A program made the translations under genes and the position numbers. This document shows positions 1 through 8,220 of a stretch of DNA of 64,000 nucleotides, one piece after another. The notes beneath the pieces were generated by a model. The model did no database searches. It had not been told where the DNA came from and saw only the letters and a program-made list of their open reading frames with translations. How positions within the stretch are numbered: position 1 is the first letter of the stretch; the number at the start of each line of letters is the position of its first letter. This stretch comes from Paenibacillus sp. FSL R10-2782 (lineage in GTDB: Bacteria; Bacillota; Bacilli; Paenibacillales; Paenibacillaceae): the NCBI RefSeq assembly GCF_038592985.1, contig NZ_CP151951.1, positions 5,372,501 to 5,436,500 of the forward strand, written 5' to 3'.

Positions 1-148
1 CAAATGATGCTTGTATATAGCTAGTTGGAATTTCGCCAGATTTCGTTATATTCTTGTCTATCTTAGGATTTGAACAGCCAGAAGCCAGTATTGCAACCGT
101 AGTGAAAATGGACAAGATCATAAATGCTTTCTTCATGCTAGTTTTCAT
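1..148 (-). CDS. Lipoprotein, N-terminal part (runs off window)
   Basis: Only the first 49 codons lie in the window; the gene continues beyond base 1. The start ATG at 146-148 follows a strong GGAGGT Shine-Dalgarno site at 156-161. The N-terminus has basic residues, a hydrophobic run and a lipobox (LASGC), so the product should be a secreted lipoprotein anchored through the cysteine near residue 25. It starts 17 bases after the stop of the metalloprotease gene on the same strand, so the two are probably cotranscribed. The mature part begins with a Lys/Asn-rich stretch that I do not recognise; no function is assigned. Confidence 0.7.
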   Translation of the reverse strand, partial: MKTSMKKAFMILSIFTTVAILASGCSNPKIDKNITKSGEIPTSYIQASF

Positions 149-165
149 TGGTTGTACCTCCTTAA

Positions 166-696
166 TTAGTATCTTTTATAAGCAAGATCGTATGAAGCTT
201 TATCATTAGCGCTGAGCCTTGTTATAGACGTAACATACGCATACATTAAATCATTACTTGTATTATGTTCCAACCCAAGAGCATGACCAAGCTCATGAGT
301 GGCAACATTTTGTTTCTCAGCAGAACTCAACTGGTTCATTCGATATTGATTGAATGTCATCCTACCTGATGGATAGGTTAGAGCAGCATAGTTATCTATA
401 TCGTAATAATCGGACAAAGTAACATCTTCAATAGTTGATGCATAGTCCGGTCTAATAATGCCAAATTTATAATTTTCCCAGGTATTTACCCCGGCATTAA
501 ATGAAGTTTGATAAGCTGTACTTCCTCCCCATTCTAGGTGCTTAGTAGAATCAACTAAATCCCACGACAATAAGGATGTGGTAGCAGCAGAGGCTTGCAA
601 AGAAAAAAACAATGAACTGTGTAATGATAAAATAGTAAGTGCAGCAATTGTAACGATTTTTTTAGTCATAACTTTATGGATATTCCCCTTCTTCAT
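166..696 (-). CDS. Secreted matrixin-like zinc metalloprotease
   Basis: A 176-residue exported protein. Residues 1-38 form a long signal peptide (basic start, hydrophobic core, ASA cleavage motif). The C-terminal half carries the metzincin zinc site HELGHALGLEH, in which three His bind zinc and Glu is the general base, followed by a Met-turn candidate in DLMYAY. This fits small matrixin-type (M10-like) peptidases acting outside the cell. The ATG start is supported by AGGGAGG directly upstream; an internal ATG ten codons later is less likely. A truncated paralog lies at 2064-2216 and shares the GIIRPD...VTLSDYY segment but lacks the zinc site. The substrate is unknown. Confidence 0.8.
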   Translation of the reverse strand: MKKGNIHKVMTKKIVTIAALTILSLHSSLFFSLQASAATTSLLSWDLVDSTKHLEWGGSTAYQTSFNAGVNTWENYKFGIIRPDYASTIEDVTLSDYYDIDNYAALTYPSGRMTFNQYRMNQLSSAEKQNVATHELGHALGLEHNTSNDLMYAYVTSITRLSANDKASYDLAYKRY

Positions 697-1471
697 TCTA
701 TATCCTCCCTAAATTTTAATATAATTTTAAAACAAATTGATAAAATTCCATTCCTCTAATTTTCTATAAAAGGACACCTCCTTTTATGATGTGCTCCCCA
801 TTAAGATGCATGAGGTTTGCACACAGCCCTTTGAGTCCCTCTATTCATTAGACACTCACTGTTGCAGTTCTAAGGTGAAAGGAGAGAACTAAATCGCCCC
901 ACGCCCCAAACTATAGCAACAAACCCTCTTTATGTCATTGACTATAAAACTATGAAAATTCCAAAATTTATGATATGTTTATGTATCCTTTTTTATGCTC
1001 TATCGTCCATATGAACGAATCCAGGTAGTTCCATCCAAGCTTGATGCAACAAGTTTTTTATAATAATTTGACCTTAAAAGAGTACTCGTACTTTGGGTTA
1101 TAGTCAGTAATCTTTAAAAATATTAATTCAGAAAAATCTGAGTGTTCTTTCAGTGATTTGTGGATTTGGTAAGTCCAAATCGTCGGTTCACCAGATATTT
1201 TTCATAACTAAACTCTCGTATATTCAACTCATCAAGTTATAAGAAACCGATTTTTTCAGAAAATACCTCCATCCTGTTAACTTCGTATCCGAAATACCTA
1301 AGTTTTTTCACTCATCACAGGTGACCCTAGTAGGGGATAAAATGATTGTTTGAAAAGGATATGTTTTAATCTATACAAACACCAAGATTAGAATAGATAT
1401 CCTCATGCACTTTCATATTTCCCAAAAATACACATGGCATCCTAAAATAAGTACCAACTGAGGAGGGATGT
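697..1471. other. Long AT-rich intergenic region, possible decayed ORF
   Basis: No intact gene was found in these 775 bases. On the minus strand, about 1058-1200, one frame stays open for some 45 codons (containing EPTIWTYQIHK and ending SFKVKLL-stop) but has no start codon or ribosome site, so it may be the tail of a dead gene of unknown family. Near 780 there is an isolated AAAGGAGGTGT ribosome-site-like sequence on the minus strand without an ORF behind it. The rest is featureless AT-rich DNA that must also hold the promoters for the genes on either side. Confidence 0.35.
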
Positions 1472-1654
1472 ATGATGGAAAGTGAGGTAACTTTGCAACA
1501 GCGATTGGAGAACAATCGACAACGACTCTATGATTTGCAAGAAAAATATGGACTAAGCCATATTGATGTACTCAGGCAATCTATGGTTTTGGACGAGCTG
1601 ATCAATCAATATAATCGGATATACTATACAAAATTAAAAAAGCCGATTGCTTGA
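1472..1654 (+). CDS. Spo0E-family aspartyl-phosphate phosphatase
   Basis: A 60-residue protein with the Spo0E-like signature SxxLDxLIxxY, seen here as SMVLDELINQYNR (residues 37-49), preceded by a helix rich in Gln, Arg and Leu. Members form small helical hairpins that dephosphorylate Spo0A-P and so delay sporulation. Length is typical for the family. The start is set by GAGGAGGGATGT before two consecutive ATG codons. The stop codon lies inside a hairpin that also ends the convergent AbrB-like gene. Function is by family; whether Spo0A-P is the true target is inferred. Confidence 0.8.
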   Translation: MMESEVTLQQRLENNRQRLYDLQEKYGLSHIDVLRQSMVLDELINQYNRIYYTKLKKPIA

Positions 1655-1663
1655 AAGCAATCG
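1636..1663 (-). terminator. Terminator of the AbrB-like gene
   Basis: The 9-base arms CGATTGCTT and AAGCAATCG form a tight hairpin followed on the minus strand by a T run (plus-strand A run 1636-1641). It overlaps the last codons and stop of the convergent Spo0E-like gene. Confidence 0.75.
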
Positions 1664-1738
1664 ACTGGACGAGAAACTTGTGGTGGGTCGCTCGCCCTTT
1701 TATTGTAACATACATGCCAAATCATCTGATTGCCAGCT

Positions 1739-1987
1739 TTATCGTTTATTTTTCAGTTCATTCATACAGAAGATACAGATCCAAGTACTTTTAAAATATG
1801 TAATATGTTGGAGATTTCCACATAAAATACAGGCCTCCCCCGCGTATCGTCGCATAATCAAGCCACTATCCGTCATCCAAAATTCCATGACTGTGTGCTT
1901 TCCAATCCCTAGACGCCTCCTTATATCCACAGGGATGACAATCCGACCTAAGCTATCCAAGTCCCTGACCATTCCTACACGATCCAA
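1739..1987 (-). CDS. AbrB-family transition-state regulator with C-terminal zinc-ribbon-like cysteines
   Basis: An 82-residue protein. Residues 6-50 are a SpoVT/AbrB swapped-hairpin DNA-binding domain (DLDSLGRIVIPVDIRRRLGI, then the FW...GLIMRRY strand). The C-terminal 30 residues carry two CxxC pairs (CILC and CIFC), suggesting a small zinc-binding or oligomerisation module in the place of the usual AbrB C-domain. Start is TTG at 1985-1987 with GGAGG seven to nine bases upstream. It probably represses genes during growth, as AbrB relatives do; targets cannot be read from the sequence. Its convergent partner is the Spo0E-like gene. Confidence 0.8.
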   Translation of the reverse strand: MDRVGMVRDLDSLGRIVIPVDIRRRLGIGKHTVMEFWMTDSGLIMRRYAGEACILCGNLQHITYFKSTWICIFCMNELKNKR

Positions 1988-2063
1988 GAAAAAACCTCCT
2001 TATTCAAAAGACTCAATACACCCAAAATAGGCATACATGCTTTGGATAAAGAAATATTTATCA

Positions 2064-2216
2064 TCACATGGCGTGAATTGGAAAAGAAACGGTACCTGCT
2101 GAAGAAGTTACATCGGCAGTAGTATAGGCTTCGTAATAATCAGATAATGTAACCTCTTCAACAGGAGATACACGGTCTGGTCTAATAATACCCCATTTAT
2201 AATTTTGCTCAGTTCG
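2064..2216 (-). pseudogene. Truncated metalloprotease paralog
   Basis: The frame encodes a fragment resembling the middle of the metalloprotease at 166-696: NYKWGIIRPD here against NYKFGIIRPD there, then EEVTLSDYY against EDVTLSDYY. It has no start, no signal peptide and ends before the zinc-binding motif. The fragment begins within four bases of the last codon of the collagen-like gene, so a deletion or insertion has joined the two. Confidence 0.65.
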
Positions 2217-3054
2217 CCATTTGTAATGTAAATTGAAAAACCTCGAAAATAAACGGCGTACCCGCAATTACAAGAGCTTCTTCCAATTCAACAGTCAATG
2301 TGGTACTACTTATCTGGTACAACCTGCTTTCCTGCAGTACCCCATTAATATACAAATTCGTGTAACTGTTCGCACCCAATTTTGGAAGCTGACTTACCAT
2401 CTTTCCATCATCATTCGTAAACTGGGAAATAGGGATTTGAACCGTACCCGTCAGATCTGAATCGGCAAAATAGAAATATCGCTGTACCTCAGGCACAACC
2501 GTGATCTCATCCAAATTAAGCGGTGGTCCCTGCTCTCCCTGTGGCCCAGCCTCTCCTTGCAAGCCTTGAATCCCTGGAACCCCCTGAAGACCCTGTTCAC
2601 CTTGGGGGCCTATAGCGCCCGCCTGGCCCCGGGGTCCAACACTACCCGGAATGCCCTGGGGCCCTGCCGGACCTTGTATGCCTTGATGCCCAGCATTACC
2701 ATCGGCCCCCCTTAATCCCTGCGCCCCTTGAACTGCTCCTCCTGATTTTCCTTGAGGCTCCTGTTCGACTCGCAGTCTTCGTTGACCTTTGAATTTCATA
2801 AAACAGATTTTTTTACTTGATAAACCTGAGGGCACCCGCTCAGCGTGCAAATGATGTCTATAAGCGCATGTTCTCCCTCTTCTTCTGCCCTGTCTATAAA
2901 TACGTTTATTTCTCTTTTTGTTACAAACGCAGCTCGTTCCTGTACGATAAATGGGCGTACAACGCAATGATCTCATCTTTCGATCTCTTTCTTTCTTTGC
3001 TATCCTTGTCACCTTGGTCAAGCGATATCTTTTACGCAACAATAAATTTCCCAA
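2209..3054 (-). CDS. Collagen-like repeat protein with C-terminal DUF4183 domain
   Basis: About 281 residues from a TTG start at 3052-3054 that has GGAGGTG at 3061-3067. Residues 1-100 are strongly basic and not recognised. About 105-190 is a Gly-X-Y collagen-like repeat ([27 protein letters not shown]). The C-terminal 100 residues form a DUF4183 domain ([16 protein letters not shown] is typical). Such proteins in Bacillus and Paenibacillus are usually filaments on the spore or exosporium surface, the C-terminal domain driving trimerisation. The basic N-terminus lacks a signal peptide, as expected if the protein assembles from the mother cell. The open frame extends upstream to 3147, but without a well-placed ribosome site. 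The downstream DUF4183 gene may be a partner. Confidence 0.7.
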   Translation of the reverse strand: MGNLLLRKRYRLTKVTRIAKKERDRKMRSLRCTPIYRTGTSCVCNKKRNKRIYRQGRRRGRTCAYRHHLHAERVPSGLSSKKICFMKFKGQRRLRVEQEPQGKSGGAVQGAQGLRGADGNAGHQGIQGPAGPQGIPGSVGPRGQAGAIGPQGEQGLQGVPGIQGLQGEAGPQGEQGPPLNLDEITVVPEVQRYFYFADSDLTGTVQIPISQFTNDDGKMVSQLPKLGANSYTNLYINGVLQESRLYQISSTTLTVELEEALVIAGTPFIFEVFQFTLQMAN

Positions 3055-3292
3055 TACTGACACCTCCATAATTAAGTACAGTTTCATTATCTTATGGAAT
3101 CTAAACGAACCTGATTGGACAGATGACCTCCTTAAATTTTTCCCCAAAAAACATCAATTTTAATTTATCTATTAATCTTACTTCCATTTCGCCGTTACAA
3201 TATTTTTCTTTCTGAATTTACTGAAAGTGGGACTGAATCCCCTGTAGTTTTCAAAAAATAAATTTTCCCAATTTTAGAATGGAGGCAACAAC

Positions 3293-3706
3293 ATGCCCGT
3301 TATTAAACCTGTTTATACCGCCGTTGCAACTGCACCGGTCGCAAGCGGAGGCGTAGTCACCACTACTGTAAGCCCAGTGACTACAAACTTTTTTGCAACT
3401 GTAACCGCTGGTGATATTGCCGGAGGAGTTACAACACTTCTCGCCGCAAGCTTTGTCGATGATGCTAATGCTCCAGTCGTAGCTTTACCTACCCTTACCG
3501 CAGACGATTATTTCAATGTATATGTAAATGGTGTTTTGCAGCAGGCTTCTTTATCCACTTTGACACCCGCGAGTCTAGTTTTGGCAACTACTGATATTTC
3601 CGTAGGTATTCCCGTCACCCTGGCTGTAGCCAGCTTTGGGAATACGGTCTCATCCATTACGACTCAGCCAGCCATTTCAGCACCAACGATTACGATCAAC
3701 ACTTAA
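3293..3706 (+). CDS. DUF4183 domain protein
   Basis: A 137-residue protein rich in Thr, Val and Ala, with the DUF4183 core DDYFNVYVNGVLQQ around residues 75-90 and beta-strand alternation throughout. It shares this core with the C-terminal part of the collagen-like protein encoded divergently at 2209-3054, so both are likely spore-surface components. No signal peptide. Start ATG follows TGGAGG at normal spacing. The role is inferred from the family, which has no defined biochemical activity. Confidence 0.75.
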   Translation: MPVIKPVYTAVATAPVASGGVVTTTVSPVTTNFFATVTAGDIAGGVTTLLAASFVDDANAPVVALPTLTADDYFNVYVNGVLQQASLSTLTPASLVLATTDISVGIPVTLAVASFGNTVSSITTQPAISAPTITINT

Positions 3707-3730
3707 TTATTTTTTAAAAATAAAATGGAT

Positions 3731-3937
3731 TCAGGACCATTTTCTCACATGATATACGTTAGCCTGGAGATTCTCAGTCTCGTAAACTGTGAATCTCCAT
3801 TTTTCAATAACTGGAGGTGAGATATGCAAATACACTTCGACATCTGTGTCAAAGCGTACTTGTCGGTCAATTCCGGCTTCAAAAAAGTCAGATATACGAT
3901 TTTTTGTAGTGATCTGTACGTACCTCTCATTCTTCAC
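3731..3937 (-). CDS. Small hypothetical protein, translationally coupled
   Basis: A 68-codon frame from GTG at 3935-3937, overlapping the end of the gene at 3927-4493. The product has a balanced composition (RYVQITTKNR, FDTDVEVYLHI, EKWRFTVYETE) consistent with a small beta-rich protein. A second frame starting from an ATG at 3928-3930 (ATGA overlap) is open for 61 codons, but its composition is less protein-like. A TGGAGATTC...GAATCTCCA inverted repeat lies inside the gene (3764-3798). No family recognised. Confidence 0.4.
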   Translation of the reverse strand: MKNERYVQITTKNRISDFFEAGIDRQVRFDTDVEVYLHISPPVIEKWRFTVYETENLQANVYHVRKWS

Positions 3938-4493
3938 TCCGCCCGTTCAGCCACTTGAACCAGTGGAGCAAATGACTGAATCGGTATTCATGCTGCGAAG
4001 CGTAGGTCCACACCTCTGGTTCCTCACCGTGCTCCTTCCAGACCAGCATGGAAAAGTGACCTTCCTCTTCATTGGCGACAGAGAGGAGCGAAAGACGATC
4101 ATCCCCAAATCGATACGGGGCCGATTCAACCCAATAATTCCGCATATCGCTGATCCAACTGCGAAACCGCTCTGTGCTTGAGATCCGCAGCACATCATCC
4201 GGCAAGAGCATATGCTCTCCCATGTCCTGCCAGTACCCGGCATAACGGTAGCGTGCTTCCAGCATCGGACTGAGCGGCCGGGTTTTGCCGGGAGCCAGTG
4301 TGGGCATACACGTGACGGGAACGACCGGACCGATGCTCTGAATAGCATAAGAGCGGGCCTCCCCCTCACTCAAGCCGAGATACATAGCCTCCGTGAGAAA
4401 AGCGTTCCTTCTTACAACAAACTGATGCTGATACTGTGACATTTCATTTTCTAGCTCCAACACCATACCCTGCACTGCATCTGTTCCGATCAT
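3927..4493 (-). CDS. Hypothetical protein, operon with membrane protein
   Basis: A 188-residue soluble protein without signal peptide or membrane segment. The N-terminal third is helical (ELENEMSQYQHQFVVRRNAF, then LGLSEGEARSYA); the C-terminal half contains VWTYASQHEYRFSHLLHWFKWL. Start is ATG at 4491-4493 with AGAGGTG seven bases upstream; an upstream TTG at 4499 is too close to that site. It begins 13 bases after the stop of the DUF4173/DUF4153-like membrane protein, so the two form one operon and may act together. I do not recognise the family. Confidence 0.65.
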   Translation of the reverse strand: MIGTDAVQGMVLELENEMSQYQHQFVVRRNAFLTEAMYLGLSEGEARSYAIQSIGPVVPVTCMPTLAPGKTRPLSPMLEARYRYAGYWQDMGEHMLLPDDVLRISSTERFRSWISDMRNYWVESAPYRFGDDRLSLLSVANEEEGHFSMLVWKEHGEEPEVWTYASQHEYRFSHLLHWFKWLNGRSEE

Positions 4494-4506
4494 TCCCAAG
4501 CACCTC

Positions 4507-6093
4507 TCATTCCAAAATATAGTCGTGCAGCTTGCGCTGTGCCCGATATTCGGCCCAATTGAACGCAGGCCATGCCGTTTCTTCCCTCGTCATGCTCACC
4601 AGGCGACCTTGCAGAAACTCATCCATCGCTCCGTTTTCCTTGCGGCTAAATTCAATCAGCAGCGGAATAGCATCCGCCGATAGCCCACTCAAATATTCCT
4701 TATCGATCACCGAGGTCGTGCGATACCGTTCGAGATTATTTTCGGCAATCCGTACATCAATCCCCACATAATTCACGACGAGATACGCTACCAAAGCGAG
4801 TACAATATAATATTTCGCCAGCGGAAGCTGACGGACATGAATGCGCACGGCTGCAATGAGCAGCAGCAGGCCCAGAAAAATCATAAACGCGTGTACCAGA
4901 TAACGGGTGTACGTATATCCGTAGGCCTCTTCGTACATGACCAGCCGGGTATAGCCTGAATACAGCATCACACCCGAGCAGCCCACGAGTACATATAGCA
5001 GGCTGTTGTTCATTTTTTGCAATATATTTGAGTCGAATTCAGTCCACTTTAACACACTGATCATCAGGACAAAGTTGATACCTGTCACCATAACCAGCTC
5101 CCCGAAGCCCCTTCTCGCATATTCTGCATACGAGGTTCCTTCTGGCAGGGCACCTTCCCATGCACCAAACAGATATCCGAACTGCAATACAACGAATACA
5201 ACATACACCAGATTCATAACAATCAGCACCGTAGCTGTAATCACAGGATCAAATTTGATCGCTACCGGCTCAGGGTAAGGTATCCTTGATCTGTCGATGA
5301 CCATTGAGGAGTGACCATCATTCTCGGTGGTTTGACCCTTCGGCCCCTCGCTTAACCCGTGCCACGACTGCACCTCTTGGTTCGGATCACGCAAAGCTGG
5401 CTGTACAAATCCCCACAAATAGCAGAAAAAACAGAAGGTAAAAAAGCAGGTCCAGATCAGCCGCAGCATTCCGCTACCAAAGGACAGCGTTCCAATCCAG
5501 GAAGGTATACCCGATAACAGCTCCTCGAACATCCCGTCCGCTGATGCCAGCAAAGATATAATAATGAACAGCAGCGGCAGGGCGATCAGCAAACCGACCA
5601 TCACTTTCCCTAATACACGCTTGCGCTCATCCTTTACATTCCGAAAGGCTGCTGTCTTGAACATCCGAAACGGAGTCACGACATGCCGCAGATTTTGATA
5701 AAACAAATGGCTTAACGCTTGCCCGATGATACCGGGTTCGGACCAGCTATGCCTCTTCTCCCCGAGCAGCATCACCATATGTACACTCATCAGAGCAGGT
5801 ATAGCCAATGCATTTAGCACATATAGAACCGGATTATCGAACAGCGCATACGTCAGCGACAGCAGCACAATTACGATAAACAGCAGTCGCCCCATCCACG
5901 AGTCAAGCCGGATACGATCCCGGTTATAGACATACATATAGGTGTAAAACAGAATGATAAAAATCGGCAGAGACACGCCCAGCGCATGCCCGTAAAACAG
6001 ATATTGATGAACCAGCGCCAACACAATCGCCGCAGCAAAGGCGGACAGGAACGACGGTTTCGGCAAAGACGTTCCACTCATCTTGTCATGCAT
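4507..6093 (-). CDS. Multi-pass membrane protein, DUF4173/DUF4153-like
   Basis: About 528 residues with roughly a dozen hydrophobic segments, an N-terminal cluster (residues 15-110), a hydrophilic loop near 245-275 and a C-terminal soluble tail of about 85 residues ending in RAQRKLHDYILE. The organisation matches large bacterial membrane proteins of the DUF4173/DUF4153 group, which have no known activity. Start is ATG at 6091-6093 behind GGAGGT; the frame continues five codons upstream to a GTG that overlaps the ribosome site. First gene of a two- or three-gene operon with 3927-4493 and 3731-3937. Family name is from memory of the pattern, not a search. Confidence 0.65.
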   Translation of the reverse strand: MHDKMSGTSLPKPSFLSAFAAAIVLALVHQYLFYGHALGVSLPIFIILFYTYMYVYNRDRIRLDSWMGRLLFIVIVLLSLTYALFDNPVLYVLNALAIPALMSVHMVMLLGEKRHSWSEPGIIGQALSHLFYQNLRHVVTPFRMFKTAAFRNVKDERKRVLGKVMVGLLIALPLLFIIISLLASADGMFEELLSGIPSWIGTLSFGSGMLRLIWTCFFTFCFFCYLWGFVQPALRDPNQEVQSWHGLSEGPKGQTTENDGHSSMVIDRSRIPYPEPVAIKFDPVITATVLIVMNLVYVVFVVLQFGYLFGAWEGALPEGTSYAEYARRGFGELVMVTGINFVLMISVLKWTEFDSNILQKMNNSLLYVLVGCSGVMLYSGYTRLVMYEEAYGYTYTRYLVHAFMIFLGLLLLIAAVRIHVRQLPLAKYYIVLALVAYLVVNYVGIDVRIAENNLERYRTTSVIDKEYLSGLSADAIPLLIEFSRKENGAMDEFLQGRLVSMTREETAWPAFNWAEYRAQRKLHDYILE

Positions 6094-6240
6094 GGTAAAT
6101 ACCTCCACAACTATGCTTTATAACCCTTATTGTAGATGATAAAATAAGAAGATAAAGAGAAATTAATCGACGCAAAATTTCCTATTTTATATAAACGACT
6201 GCATTTTAATCATCCATAGGGGAAACGGAGCAACCATTTT

Positions 6241-7977
6241 ATGAAACTTCATGCCCAATTTTTACGGCTTCACTCGCACACCGCTGACGACAGGGATGAG
6301 AACCATACGATAGAGACTACGCTGGATGAGCTGGCGGCTATTTTTGACTGCACCCACCGCAATGCCTTGATGATCATTCAGAAAATGGAAAAGCATGACT
6401 GGATACAGTGGACTCCCCGCCGAGGCAGAGGCCGCCGCTCCAGCCTGCACTTCCTGATTCAGCCGGAGGACATTGCAGTGCAGTCCATGATGCAGGCCAT
6501 CGACCGCCACGACATCAAACGCGCACTGGATGAAATCCGGACCCATTCGCGTTCATCCACGATGCAGGAGCATTTGCAAGGCTGGCTGCTGAACTACTTC
6601 GGGCATCACGCAGAGGTTCGCAGCGATCAGCAGCAGATTGATACGTTGCGTCTGCCCATTCGCCAGCAGCTATACACGCTGGACCCGCTATATATGAACT
6701 GGCTCGCGGAGTCCTTCGTATCCAGCCACGTCTTTGACGGGCTGGCCCGCCGGGCGAACGAGAGCGGTGAGATTTTGCCGGGACTGGCGCACGCTTGGGA
6801 GGTGGACGCCACCCGTACGCAATGGACCTTTTTCTTGCGTAAGGAAGTACTGTTCCATAACGGCAAAATACTGACCGCCGAGGATGTGGTTTATACTTTT
6901 GAGCGGCTGAGCCGTGCGCCGGGACGGAGGCTGTACCATTTTATCGTTCGACAAATCGAGCACGTACAGGCGCTAAGTCCGACGATGGTACGCTTCAAGC
7001 TGAAGGAGCCGAATGAGCTGTTTCTGTCCTTCCTGTGTACCAGTCGTGCCGCCATCGTGCCTCGTGAGCTGAATCAGGTGGGCGAGGCGGCCTTTGGCAT
7101 CCGTCCTGTGGGCACAGGGGCTTTCAAGGTCACGGAGATGAACGAGAGCTTATGCATACTGGAGGCATTCGCTCCTTATTTTCAAGGCCGCGCCCATCTC
7201 GACCGGGTGGAGATTGTTCAGCTCCCATGGGCGGCCAAGCCGGAATCGGCGGCGGATGCCGCAGATACAGCTTCACCTTTTCATATTATCCACAATCCCG
7301 TATTGGCCGGGAACACGGATACTGCATGGAGTCAGATTCACTCGGCAGCTTCGGTGCGTAAATTTATTACATGCAATACGCACAAGGACGGGCCGTTACG
7401 TAACCCGGAAGTACGTGCCCGTATCGTGGCGTGTCTGGATCATCGCAGCCTTCCTCCGATGGATACATCTGACGAATCGCATGCCCCACCCGCAACGTTG
7501 CAAATTGCGACCATTCCCGAGTATAGAGCCGATGCAGACCGGGTCGCGGCCCAACTGGAATCGTGCGGATATACTTGTAATATCGTGGCTGCATCCATGA
7601 ATGAATTCAAAAGCTCCTCCATCCGTATGGAATCGGACCTGATCATCTTTTCTCTGTTTCGTGACCGTGATGAGCAATTGCGCCTGTTCGATCTGTATCT
7701 CAATGTATCCGGGCATGTCGAGCCGCATAGCCGCGTTGATATCGAAAGACTACTGCACGATATTACACGGGAAGCGGATCATACGGTCAGGGCGTGTCAA
7801 TTCGAGCATATCGAAACCCGGCTCATTCATGAACACCAGCTCCATATTATATACGAAAAGCCCGTCCAGACAGCATACCTTCCTTCTGTGCGCGGCGTTT
7901 CCTTCAACAGCCAGGGGTGGGTAGATTTGCGTCATGTATGGTTCCCGCCTGCTCAACCGCAAATATACAAGCCTTAG
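6241..7977 (+). CDS. SgrR-type transcriptional regulator with solute-binding domain
   Basis: A 578-residue protein combining an N-terminal winged-helix SgrR_N domain (about residues 1-110, with TTLDELAAIFDCTHRNALMI as the recognition region and a basic wing RRGRGRRSS) with a periplasmic-binding-protein-like SBP_bac_5 domain (about 155-500, with LAHAWEVD...WTFFLRKEVLFHNGK and TAEDVVYTFERL). No signal peptide, so the binding domain senses a ligand inside the cell. Family members control sugar-phosphate stress or iron/peptide uptake genes. It stands alone, divergent from the membrane-protein operon; the target is not obvious. The start has only a weak ribosome site. Confidence 0.8.
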   Translation: MKLHAQFLRLHSHTADDRDENHTIETTLDELAAIFDCTHRNALMIIQKMEKHDWIQWTPRRGRGRRSSLHFLIQPEDIAVQSMMQAIDRHDIKRALDEIRTHSRSSTMQEHLQGWLLNYFGHHAEVRSDQQQIDTLRLPIRQQLYTLDPLYMNWLAESFVSSHVFDGLARRANESGEILPGLAHAWEVDATRTQWTFFLRKEVLFHNGKILTAEDVVYTFERLSRAPGRRLYHFIVRQIEHVQALSPTMVRFKLKEPNELFLSFLCTSRAAIVPRELNQVGEAAFGIRPVGTGAFKVTEMNESLCILEAFAPYFQGRAHLDRVEIVQLPWAAKPESAADAADTASPFHIIHNPVLAGNTDTAWSQIHSAASVRKFITCNTHKDGPLRNPEVRARIVACLDHRSLPPMDTSDESHAPPATLQIATIPEYRADADRVAAQLESCGYTCNIVAASMNEFKSSSIRMESDLIIFSLFRDRDEQLRLFDLYLNVSGHVEPHSRVDIERLLHDITREADHTVRACQFEHIETRLIHEHQLHIIYEKPVQTAYLPSVRGVSFNSQGWVDLRHVWFPPAQPQIYKP

Positions 7978-8011
7978 TGGAAAAAGAGTTCATTCGAGTG
8001 TTCCGCCACAA

Positions 8012-8052
8012 CAAAAAAGGTATCCTCTTCTACAAGAGAATACCTTTTTTGT
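8012..8052. terminator. Bidirectional terminator
   Basis: Arms AAAAAAGGTATcCTCTT and AAGAGaATACCTTTTTT around the loop CTAC form a stem with one mismatch, flanked by A and T runs on both sides. It can end the SgrR-like gene on the plus strand and the receptor/peptide pair on the minus strand. Confidence 0.85.
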
Positions 8053-8067
8053 AAATCTCATCCTAAT

Positions 8068-8220
8068 TTAAGCAGAAGTATCCCGGGATGAAAATGACCA
8101 GCCACCCATCCCATGACTGTGAGCTCCGCTAGGATCCTCTACAGGGGGAGCAATGGGTGAAGAATTCAGTATGATAAAAAAATTAAACGCGAGCAGAAAA
8201 AAACCGATCTTTTTTATCAT
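8068..8220 (-). CDS. Phr-like secreted pro-peptide, partner of the adjacent receptor
   Basis: A 50-codon ORF that overlaps the last 38 bases of the receptor gene (8183-9592) in a different frame. The product starts MIKKIGFFLLAFNFFIIL, a short basic end and hydrophobic core typical of an export signal, followed by a polar part (PIAPPVEDPSGAHSHGMGG) and the C-terminus WSFSSRDTSA. This is the standard plan of Phr/NprX/AimP-type pro-peptides: exported, cleaved to a short C-terminal peptide, re-imported by oligopeptide permease and bound by the TPR receptor. A terminal SRDTSA resembles Phr-type peptides with an Arg at position 2, such as SRNVT. GAGAGGT lies 11 bases before the ATG and a terminator follows the stop. 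Coding is inferred from position, frame and composition; the mature form is unknown. Confidence 0.75.
   Translation of the reverse strand: MIKKIGFFLLAFNFFIILNSSPIAPPVEDPSGAHSHGMGGWSFSSRDTSA

Noticed and set aside
1647..2030. 127-codon plus-strand frame
   Set aside because: Antisense to the AbrB-like gene, no ribosome site, unlikely composition.
4212..4439. 75-codon plus-strand frame
   Set aside because: Shadow of the gene at 3927-4493; no ribosome site and odd composition.
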